From CALFVT01 sp964513675 (GTDB lineage: Bacteria > Pseudomonadota > Alphaproteobacteria > Caulobacterales > Maricaulaceae): a stretch of DNA of 56,406 bases. The notes beneath the pieces were generated by a model that worked only from the letters and a program-made list of their open reading frames with translations, did not search any database and was not told the origin of the DNA. Made by a program: the position numbers and the translations under genes. Below, piece by piece: positions 50,626 through 56,406 of the stretch. Where the stretch lies: positions 1 through 56,406 of the forward strand of contig CAZEOD010000015.1 in the NCBI GenBank assembly GCA_964513675.1, given 5' to 3'. Each line of letters opens with the position of its first letter. Positions within the stretch are counted from its first letter, which is position 1.

Positions 50626-51885
50626 ATGCGTCTCGCACTTATTACAGTATCAGCAATAGCGCTGTCAGGTTGTACCTGGTTTGGGGGTGGAGCACATTCG
50701 GGCTCTAATGGATTTAACGGACATGCGACAGCTCATTGTGGCCCGCAAGGTGGATATTCTAACGGGTATAACCTTCAGGCAGGATGCGGCCCAGCTGGCG
50801 GATATGGTGTCAGCGGCGGGCAATATGCTCAGCAAGGCACAGCTTACGGCCAACAAGGATATGCTCAGCAGGGCTATGCTCAGCAGGGCGTCCAGCAAGG
50901 CGGCGGTTATGGTTATGGCTATACAGCCGGATATGCCCAAGGTTACGGCGCGCAAACAGCCGCGCAAGGTCTTCGCGGATCATATGGTCAACAAGCGACA
51001 ACATTAGGCGCAGCAGCCCCTTACGGCGCAGCTGTTGCTGGCGGCCAATTCGGCGGCGCCAATGTTCAAACTGTTCAAGGCTCTCCGATTTATGTTAATC
51101 AACCTTACCCCGTTTACGGAAATGCGGGTAACGGCGGATGTGCAGGTGGTAATGGATTTGGCGCCGGTTGCGGCGTAATCGGTGCAGCTCAGCCTTTTGG
51201 CCTTGAAGCCGATATTGGAACAAGTTTCGCGCTTAGCGGCAATCTTGTCGGTTCAAAACCCGCTGGCCCAGCCTCTGATGGCTTTGGTAATCCTGATCTG
51301 ACAAGCGGAACAACGGGTTCACGTGTTGTATCAGAGCTAGCTGCTGTGTCATATGGTGATGCGTTTAGCGAAGCTGTCGAGCTTGGCTTAGGCGCGACTT
51401 ATGATGTTGGGCCGAGCACAACGCTTATTGGCCGGTTTGGATATGCGGAAGCAAATGGCCGTGATGTTAATATTGGAAGCGTTACCGAAGGCGGCGAAAC
51501 AGGCGATCTTATCGCGTCCTTCTCTGACCTTGAAACTTACACAGTCGAAGGCGGCGTGCGTCAATATGTTGGCGGGTTTAACAATGGATATACAGGACTT
51601 CGTCCCTATGTTGGTGCATCTGCGGGTGTAGCTTATAATAATGACGTTGACGTTATTCAATCTTCAACGGCCTTTGCAAATGGGTCAGACCCAGCGACCC
51701 AGCTTATTGATAGTGGCTGGAATCCAACGGCGGCCGCTGTTGTCGGCGCGGAATGGCAAGTCGCCAATAGCGTTGCTTTGGGTGTCGAATCAGGTATTCG
51801 CTGGCAGGATAATTACGACACAGCTCTGCCGTCACAAGACCGCTGGAGTGTTCCAGTTCGTCTACGCGGACGTGTTTCATTCTAA
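50626..51885 (+). CDS. Lipoprotein with C-terminal outer membrane beta-barrel, paralogue 2 (Gly/Tyr/Gln-rich linker)
   Basis: The 419-residue protein has a lipobox LSGC (then TWFGGGAHSG), a linker of about 180 residues very rich in Gly, Tyr, Gln and Ala with repeats such as YGQQGYAQQGYAQQG, then a beta-barrel with SDLETYTVEGGVRQYV, RPYVGASAGVAYNND and WNPTAAAVVGAEW, ending RGRVSF. The linker resembles amyloid-like or prion-like low-complexity sequence. The ATG at 50626 has a GGGAGG ribosome binding site. It is the middle member of the tandem trio and is followed by a terminator. Confidence 0.78.
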   Translation: MRLALITVSAIALSGCTWFGGGAHSGSNGFNGHATAHCGPQGGYSNGYNLQAGCGPAGGYGVSGGQYAQQGTAYGQQGYAQQGYAQQGVQQGGGYGYGYTAGYAQGYGAQTAAQGLRGSYGQQATTLGAAAPYGAAVAGGQFGGANVQTVQGSPIYVNQPYPVYGNAGNGGCAGGNGFGAGCGVIGAAQPFGLEADIGTSFALSGNLVGSKPAGPASDGFGNPDLTSGTTGSRVVSELAAVSYGDAFSEAVELGLGATYDVGPSTTLIGRFGYAEANGRDVNIGSVTEGGETGDLIASFSDLETYTVEGGVRQYVGGFNNGYTGLRPYVGASAGVAYNNDVDVIQSSTAFANGSDPATQLIDSGWNPTAAAVVGAEWQVANSVALGVESGIRWQDNYDTALPSQDRWSVPVRLRGRVSF

Positions 51886-51911
51886 CATATTCGCATTTAT
51901 GAATTTCAAAG

Positions 51912-51936
51912 CCCGGCCTATTGAGCCGGGTTTTTT
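51912..51936 (+). terminator. Rho-independent terminator after paralogue 2
   Basis: CCCGGC, loop CTATTGA, GCCGGG and six T form an intrinsic terminator 26 bases after the stop codon. Confidence 0.92.
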
Positions 51937-51941
51937 CATGG

Positions 51942-52011
51942 CAAAATCCTAAACTGGTTCGGATTTTGCAACCTCTCATCGTGAAAACATCAATTAGTGG
52001 CAATTGTGCCA
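51942..52011 (+). promoter_or_regulatory. Inverted repeats upstream of paralogue 3
   Basis: CAAAATCC and GGATTTTG (51942-51949/51961-51968) and TGGCA-attg-TGCCA (51998-52011) are perfect short inverted repeats in the promoter/leader of the third lipoprotein gene, beyond the terminator of the second. They may be operator or RNA structure; no function is known. Confidence 0.4.
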
Positions 52012-52035
52012 ATTTTGAACACGAGGGTGGGAAAA

Positions 52036-53106
52036 ATGAAAAAATTATTACTCGGAGTTGCAGCAATCGGTTTGTCAGGTTGCTCATGGTTAGGTCTTGG
52101 CGGTCAGCATGCGTCTCATACGCAAACAGCTGCGCAATATGGATCTTATTATAATCAAGCCCAAAAAGTTTCTCAGGGCCATACAGGTCAGTTGACGCAG
52201 CTCGGTCATGGGGCACATCAGGGCAATAACACGCTTCAAAACCAAACGGCATCTTGGGGACAGTCCCATCATGCGGCGGCGGGACAAAATTACGGCGCAA
52301 ATTGGCGTCAAACTCAGCCCGTTTCACATCGTCAAGCGGATAGTTTTCAGCACAGCCCTGTCAGTAATCATTCTGGCGCGCAGCATTTTGCAGCGGCGCC
52401 AAGGAAAGGCTGCTGCGTTGGCGGCAAAACACTGAGCCGCTGGAATATTGAAGCCGGCGTTGGCCCAGAATTTTTCATTGGCGGAGATGCGATCAGCGGC
52501 GATCAGATCAATGATATTGACGGCGTCACCTCGCAAGCGCGCTCATTTAAGGATGTTTATGATCCGGGTATTCGCTATGATCTGGGCACATCATATGCAC
52601 TCAATCCGAACCGCAAAGTCACGGCCAATGTGTTTTATGCCAATGCCGATGGTGAGGAAACAACTTTGGGTAATATCAACGGCGAAGATGTCACCGGCCG
52701 GATTGGTGATTATGAACGTTACGGCGCTGAAATTGGCCTGCGCCAATATGCACGTCCCGTTGGTGTGCCGCTGCTTAACTCTGTCCGTCCTTATGTCGAA
52801 GGTAAGATCGGCGCAGCGCGTATTAACGATATTGATTTTGTAAATTCAGACCCGAATGCCACGGCTCTCGCTGGAACTACGCCGTTTTATGAAGGCGGCT
52901 GGGTGCCAACTGGGGCCGGTCTTATTGGTCTCGAAACACCTGTCTTTGACCGCTTTACAATGGGTGTAGAAACCGGATTGCGCTACACGGGCGTTCCGGC
53001 ATCAGACACATCCGTCTTAAGCTCGGGTGTTCCGCTCGCAGGGACAAATAATGGCGGCGCTAATTGGTCCGTTCCGCTACAAATTCGCGGTCGTTACCGC
53101 TTCTAA
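52036..53106 (+). CDS. Lipoprotein with C-terminal outer membrane beta-barrel, paralogue 3
   Basis: The 356-residue protein has lipobox LSGC (then SWLGLGGQHAS), a linker of about 110 residues rich in Gln, His, Ala and Ser (YNQAQKVSQG and the HHAAAGQN region), a CC pair (KGCCVGG) and a beta-barrel with GDYERYGAEIGLRQYA, RPYVEGKIGAARIND and WVPTGAGLIGLE, ending RGRYRF. It is the last of the tandem trio and is followed by two stem-loops. The ATG at 52036 is preceded by GAGGGTGGG. Function unknown. Confidence 0.75.
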   Translation: MKKLLLGVAAIGLSGCSWLGLGGQHASHTQTAAQYGSYYNQAQKVSQGHTGQLTQLGHGAHQGNNTLQNQTASWGQSHHAAAGQNYGANWRQTQPVSHRQADSFQHSPVSNHSGAQHFAAAPRKGCCVGGKTLSRWNIEAGVGPEFFIGGDAISGDQINDIDGVTSQARSFKDVYDPGIRYDLGTSYALNPNRKVTANVFYANADGEETTLGNINGEDVTGRIGDYERYGAEIGLRQYARPVGVPLLNSVRPYVEGKIGAARINDIDFVNSDPNATALAGTTPFYEGGWVPTGAGLIGLETPVFDRFTMGVETGLRYTGVPASDTSVLSSGVPLAGTNNGGANWSVPLQIRGRYRF

Positions 53107-53118
53107 TAAATATCTTTA

Positions 53119-53139
53119 GCCGCTTATTTTCTAAGCGGC
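53119..53139 (+). terminator. Stem-loop after paralogue 3
   Basis: GCCGCTTA-ttttc-TAAGCGGC is a perfect 8-bp stem-loop 12 bases after the stop. There is no T-run, so it is probably an RNA end-stabilising or rho-dependent element rather than an intrinsic terminator. Confidence 0.5.
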
Positions 53140-53162
53140 CTATAAAGACAAATGGGGGATGA

Positions 53163-53195
53163 CCCCGACCTTGCCATAGGGGAGGTCGGGGTTTC
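53163..53195 (+). terminator. Terminator-like stem-loop between converging genes
   Basis: CCCCGACCT and AGGTCGGGG (53163-53171/53183-53191) form a 9-bp stem followed by TTTCTT. The T-run is short, so termination is likely but not certain. Confidence 0.65.
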
Positions 53196-53227
53196 TTCAT
53201 GACGATTGGGCCAATTTATATTCAGGC

Positions 53228-55261
53228 TTATTCGTCTGGCCCATTTTCGGCTGTGTCGATAGATGCCGGAATATTTTGAGGAATATTTTGAGGAATATTT
53301 TGAGGAATATTTTGAGGAATATCTTGGGGAATGTCTTGGGGAATATCTTGAGGAATTTTGGGCGCAATCGGCTGTGCGGCTCTGGCAGGCTTGGATTTGC
53401 CCGCGATCCAGCGGTTAATTTTTTGCTCTAAAATCTTCAACGGAACACCGCCGTCGAGTAAAATAACATCATGAAACTCACGGATCGAGAATTGCGGCCC
53501 AAGCGCGTCTTCTGCTCGCTTACGCAGCTCTAATATTTTCAACTCACCAATTTTATAAGATAAAGCCTGCCCGGGCCAGCTAATATAGCGCTCGACCTCT
53601 GTGCGGATATTATGCGGGGCGAGGGCGGAGTTGTCAAAGAAACAGGCCTCTGCTTGATCCCGCGTCCAGCCTTTCCAATGTAGCCCCGTGTCCACCACAA
53701 GGCGGCAGGCGCGCCACATTTCATAGGTCAGCCGTCCAAAGTTCTCATAGGGGGTTTTATAAATCCCCATCTCAACACCAAGTTTTTCAGCGTAAAGCCC
53801 CCAGCCTTCGCCAAAGGCACCCGGATAAAGCGTTTGGCGAAATTTCGGAACATTTTTAAGCTCTTGCGAGAGGCTAATTTGGTGATGATGCCCCGGGACG
53901 CCTTCATGCAGCGTCAAAGACGGCAGATTATAAAGCGGTCTTTGGCTCAGATTATACGTATTGAGGACATAATTACCCGCAAGGCCTTGCGCTGCATTAC
54001 CGGTCCAATAGCGGCCTGTTGTATAATTCGGCGCGATTTCTTTTGGGACGGGTATCACGCCGTAGGATAGCCGCGGCAGCGTGCCAAAAAAGGCTGGCAT
54101 TTGACCGTCAATTTGCTTGGCGATCCACGCCGCTTCCTTTAGCAGGTCTTCTTCTGTCTCGGCGTAGAATTGCGGGTCTGTGCGTAAAAAATCGAGAAAA
54201 TCGGCGAAACTTCCTTCAAAATTCAGCTCCTCGCGAATGATGCTGTCCATCTCGGCGCGAATACGGGCGACTTCCTTCAGGCCAATCTCATGAACTTCAT
54301 CGGGCGTTAGGTCGAGTGTCGTGAATTGTTTAACAAGTACGGGATATATATCGCGGCCATCTGGCACCGTGCTAATGCCGGGCTGTTGACGGGCTGCTGC
54401 CAGATAACGCTCTTCGAAAAATTTCAAAAGATCGCGATAAGCCGGCAGCACCGCGCTTTCCATAGCGGCGCGGCCAAGATTGGATAAGCGTGTTTGATCG
54501 GCGGGGCTAATGGCGGCGGAAACATTTTTAAACGGGGCGTAAAAAGGGTGATCCTCTAGCGGTGTCTCGTAAAGCGTTTTCACAACCTCAATAATTCCGG
54601 GAACAATCTCAGCCGATGCCGTGTAGCCGGTTTCAATGCCGCGCTGCATATTGGCGCGGTGTTGGCTGAAAAAGCGGGGTAGTTTTGTTAAGCGCGCGGC
54701 ATAAGCCTCGTAATCCGCGACTGATGTAAAGCGTGTTTGGCGCGCGACATAGCTCAGTTCATTGAAAAACCCGCTGTCATTCGTAAAAGGGATGCGCGCG
54801 GTATCAAATCCAGACAGCGCCGTGCGCTGCTGTAAAACAAAGCCAAGAAGGTCGTAATTCAACCGCGTCTCAGCCGTGGTATTCGGCGGTAAAATAAGCG
54901 CGGCATGGCGCGCTTGTAGGTCGCGCATTGTGTTATCATAAGCCGCAATGGCTTCGGGGCTAACATCGGGCAATTCTCGAAGCGCGTCTATATCGCCCTC
55001 ATTTCCAGCTTGTAGCGGATTAGAGGCCCGATCCATGCGCTCCATATCGGCAATAATTTTCATCATTGTATCGGCGATTTGACATTCTTGCACACCGTCC
55101 ACAATGATAAGCTGGCCATTGGGGCAAAATCCCGCCGTGTCATTTTGGGCCGTAGAGTGCGGCGCAAATGTCAGGGCCGAACCGGCCAATAACGACATTG
55201 CGAGGCCGCGTGTCAGGTCATAAGTCGAAATATGGGGCATGAGCCTCGCTTTATAAGTCAT
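53228..55261 (-). CDS. DUF885 family exported protein with IPQ[DN] tail repeats
   Basis: The 677-residue protein has an N-terminal signal peptide (ending near STAQN) and a DUF885 domain; the peptidase-like motif LTLHEGVPGHHHQ is present (HEGxPGHH), followed by FGEGWGLYAEKLG. DUF885 proteins are thought to be metal-dependent hydrolases, but substrates are unknown. The C-terminal tail carries seven tetrapeptide repeats IPQ[DN] coded by 12-base units (53268-53351). The start could also be the ATG at 55240. It converges with the lipoprotein trio and is divergent from sdhC. Confidence 0.85.
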   Translation of the reverse strand: MTYKARLMPHISTYDLTRGLAMSLLAGSALTFAPHSTAQNDTAGFCPNGQLIIVDGVQECQIADTMMKIIADMERMDRASNPLQAGNEGDIDALRELPDVSPEAIAAYDNTMRDLQARHAALILPPNTTAETRLNYDLLGFVLQQRTALSGFDTARIPFTNDSGFFNELSYVARQTRFTSVADYEAYAARLTKLPRFFSQHRANMQRGIETGYTASAEIVPGIIEVVKTLYETPLEDHPFYAPFKNVSAAISPADQTRLSNLGRAAMESAVLPAYRDLLKFFEERYLAAARQQPGISTVPDGRDIYPVLVKQFTTLDLTPDEVHEIGLKEVARIRAEMDSIIREELNFEGSFADFLDFLRTDPQFYAETEEDLLKEAAWIAKQIDGQMPAFFGTLPRLSYGVIPVPKEIAPNYTTGRYWTGNAAQGLAGNYVLNTYNLSQRPLYNLPSLTLHEGVPGHHHQISLSQELKNVPKFRQTLYPGAFGEGWGLYAEKLGVEMGIYKTPYENFGRLTYEMWRACRLVVDTGLHWKGWTRDQAEACFFDNSALAPHNIRTEVERYISWPGQALSYKIGELKILELRKRAEDALGPQFSIREFHDVILLDGGVPLKILEQKINRWIAGKSKPARAAQPIAPKIPQDIPQDIPQDIPQNIPQNIPQNIPQNIPASIDTAENGPDE
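53268..53351 (-). repeat. Seven 12-base tandem repeats inside the DUF885 gene
   Basis: Units of the form GGAATATTTTGA (plus-strand view) follow each other, coding IPQD three times and IPQN four times. Four units are identical and the rest differ by one to three bases, so the tract is likely prone to slippage in multiples of four residues. Confidence 0.9.
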
Positions 55262-55442
55262 AATATGGACTCATAAGCGGCTTTTAACGGCGCGGCAAGA
55301 GGCCACATATAGTCAGAAGTTCTATATTCTCACCGATTTGCACATTGACACGGGCGCAAGCTCGGCTAGTTTGCCCGCCATATTTGAAATCTGCGCTAAG
55401 TGATAATTCACGAGGGATTAGGGCGCATTAAAAGGATTGATT

Positions 55443-55853
55443 ATGGCAGGCTCTTGGAAAGACTCGCGGCCGATGTCGCCCCATCTTCAGGTTTGGCGGT
55501 GGCATCCCGCTATGCTCAGCTCAATTTTGCACCGCGCTAGCGCTATCATATGCTATGTTGCGCTTTTATTTGTGGGTCTTGGGTTTCTTGCGCTGGCTCT
55601 TACAGGCTCGCTCCCGCTTGCAGGCTTGATCTACAGCCCGCTTGGCGCGGTGGGTTTGTTTGTTTTTCTCTTTGCCTTTATCTTCATGGCGCTCGCGCAG
55701 CTGCGTCATGCCGTGTGGGACAAAGGCGCGATGTTAAAGCCTGAGCTTAACAATATGCTGTCTTACGCTATGATTTTACTGGCGATCATCTTGGCAGGTT
55801 CCCTCAGCGGCATGACCGTGGCCTGGGTACAAAACGCAGCGGTAGGAGCATAG
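55443..55853 (+). CDS. sdhC: Succinate dehydrogenase cytochrome b556 subunit
   Basis: SdhC is one of the two membrane anchors that bind haem b and ubiquinone in complex II. The N-terminal SPHLQVWRWHPAMLSSILHRASA carries the quinone-site Ser/Arg and the family signature; three membrane helices follow, including the haem-ligand region RHAVWDKG. It is 136 residues, normal in length. The frame opens with a TTG at 55437, but the ATG at 55443 has an AAGGA well placed. Confidence 0.95.
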   Translation: MAGSWKDSRPMSPHLQVWRWHPAMLSSILHRASAIICYVALLFVGLGFLALALTGSLPLAGLIYSPLGAVGLFVFLFAFIFMALAQLRHAVWDKGAMLKPELNNMLSYAMILLAIILAGSLSGMTVAWVQNAAVGA

Positions 55854-55855
55854 TT

Positions 55856-56194
55856 ATGGCGCACGGAACAGGCACAGCTCACCACAAGCTTCACGGCATC
55901 GTCGGGGCGGGCACGATTATAGGGTTGTTTTTTGCTATCCCTAGCGCTTTAACCGCAGCGTCTACAGGCTCTGACGGCTTGATAGCATGGCTCTCAACCC
56001 CTTTTCGGGGACTTGGGTTTTTGGCTTTTTTCACGGCGGCTATTTGGTATTGCAAGCTTGAAATGGACGAAGTGATTATGGATTATCTTGGCGGTGAGAC
56101 GCGCGCTTTTGGCCTATTGGCGAATAAAGCGGCGGCGCTTATAATCTGGGCAATGGCAGCTTTCGCCGTTATTAAACTGGCATTTTTAGGATAA
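55856..56194 (+). CDS. sdhD: Succinate dehydrogenase membrane anchor subunit
   Basis: SdhD is the second membrane anchor of complex II. It has 112 residues with three hydrophobic helices (GIVGAGTIIGLFFAIPSALT, GLGFLAFFTAAIWYCKLEMDE and the C-terminal AAALIIWAMAAFAVIKLAFLG). Conservation is low in this family; the assignment rests on size, helices and its place between sdhC and sdhA. Confidence 0.9.
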   Translation: MAHGTGTAHHKLHGIVGAGTIIGLFFAIPSALTAASTGSDGLIAWLSTPFRGLGFLAFFTAAIWYCKLEMDEVIMDYLGGETRAFGLLANKAAALIIWAMAAFAVIKLAFLG

Positions 56195-56198
56195 TCAC

Positions 56199-56406
56199 AT
56201 GAGCGCGAAAAAACCTGAATGGATCGATCATACATATGATGTCGTCGTTGTTGGGGCCGGCGGTTCTGGCCTTCGGGCGACATTAGGCGCGGCCAAAGCG
56301 GGCCTCAAGACAGCCTGCGTCACCAAAGTTTTCCCCACGCGCTCTCATACAGTTGCGGCGCAAGGCGGCATTGCCGCTTCACTTGGTAATATGGGGCCAG
56401 ACGATT
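56199..56406 (+). CDS. sdhA: Succinate dehydrogenase flavoprotein subunit, N-terminal fragment
   Basis: The visible part (69 codons) has the FAD-binding motif VVVVGAGGSGLRATLGAA and the His that covalently binds FAD in TRSHTVAAQGG. It is cut by the window edge. It begins 4 bases after the sdhD stop, so sdhCDA form an operon; sdhB should follow outside the window. Confidence 0.96.
   Translation, partial: MSAKKPEWIDHTYDVVVVGAGGSGLRATLGAAKAGLKTACVTKVFPTRSHTVAAQGGIAASLGNMGPDD

Noticed and set aside
1..56406. CRISPR arrays, tRNA or rRNA genes, transposases and integrases
   Set aside because: None seen; intergenic regions are short and no direct-repeat array, tRNA-like cloverleaf or transposase-like protein was found by reading.

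Overview
The window looks like chromosomal DNA of an alphaproteobacterium, probably an aerobic, heterotrophic member, from a draft or metagenome-derived assembly. The grounds are gene order (rpmH-rnpA-yidC-engB-argB followed by a DUF1036 protein and a HAD pyrimidine 5'-nucleotidase), protein families common in that class (DUF1036, FemAB-like, XdhC, TVP38/DUF547 set) and the start of an sdhCDA operon. A 10-N scaffold gap lies in the middle of a carboxylase gene. I see no rRNA, tRNA, transposase, integrase or CRISPR array. The window is mostly densely packed housekeeping DNA.

Layout. 1-5.9 kb: molybdenum cofactor (Moco) genes: xdhC-moaA (+), moeA-tauE (-) and moaD-moaE-moaB-moaC (+). 5.9-11.1 kb: a DUF389 membrane protein, rarA, a ridA / FemAB-like / HIT operon (-) and a nitroreductase. 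11.2-11.3 kb: a possible structured RNA. 11.4-15.0 kb: mccB-mccA (leucine degradation) behind a palindromic operator candidate. 15.1-19.3 kb: a five-gene minus-strand operon (unknown gene, prephenate dehydrogenase, prephenate dehydratase, SDR, pyrF). 19.4-20.1 kb: an orphan protein with two membrane helices and a beta-rich domain. 20.1-24.7 kb: an operon (-) of DUF547, TVP38, disulfide-reductase-like flavoprotein and histidine kinase. 25.1-34.0 kb: plus-strand housekeeping run rpmH, rnpA, yidC, engB, argB, DUF1036 protein, HAD phosphatase, gpmA, a RibD-type deaminase domain and an amidohydrolase lipoprotein. 34-36.2 kb: a membrane protein, an HDAC-family deacetylase and a PhnA-like protein. 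36.2-40.5 kb: pheS and pheT with an AT-richer NYN-domain gene between them. 40.6-49.1 kb: M3 peptidase, fatty acid desaturase, ECF sigma factor with membrane partner, rpsU, epoxide-hydrolase-like enzyme, beta-lactamase-family hydrolase, pyridoxal kinase and an ArsC-like reductase. 49.1-53.1 kb: three paralogous lipoprotein beta-barrels in tandem. 53.2-56.4 kb: a DUF885 protein with tetrapeptide repeats, then sdhC, sdhD and the start of sdhA.

Most unusual points. (1) The NYN gene sits between pheS and pheT, is coupled to pheT by a TAATG overlap, and its ribosome binding site is buried in a perfect 9-bp stem whose loop can form two mutually exclusive hairpins. (2) Three tandem surface-lipoprotein/beta-barrel paralogues share a barrel but have very different low-complexity linkers, one rich in Y, G and Q. 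(3) The mccA gap is probably an assembly artefact: merging a 7-base sequence present on both sides of the Ns restores one open frame. (4) A RibD-type deaminase lacks its reductase domain and the zinc-binding His. (5) A Cap15-like 2TM/beta-barrel candidate stands without any recognisable CBASS partner. (6) A compact structured RNA candidate lies downstream of the nitroreductase gene. All family calls were made by reading the sequence, without database searches.
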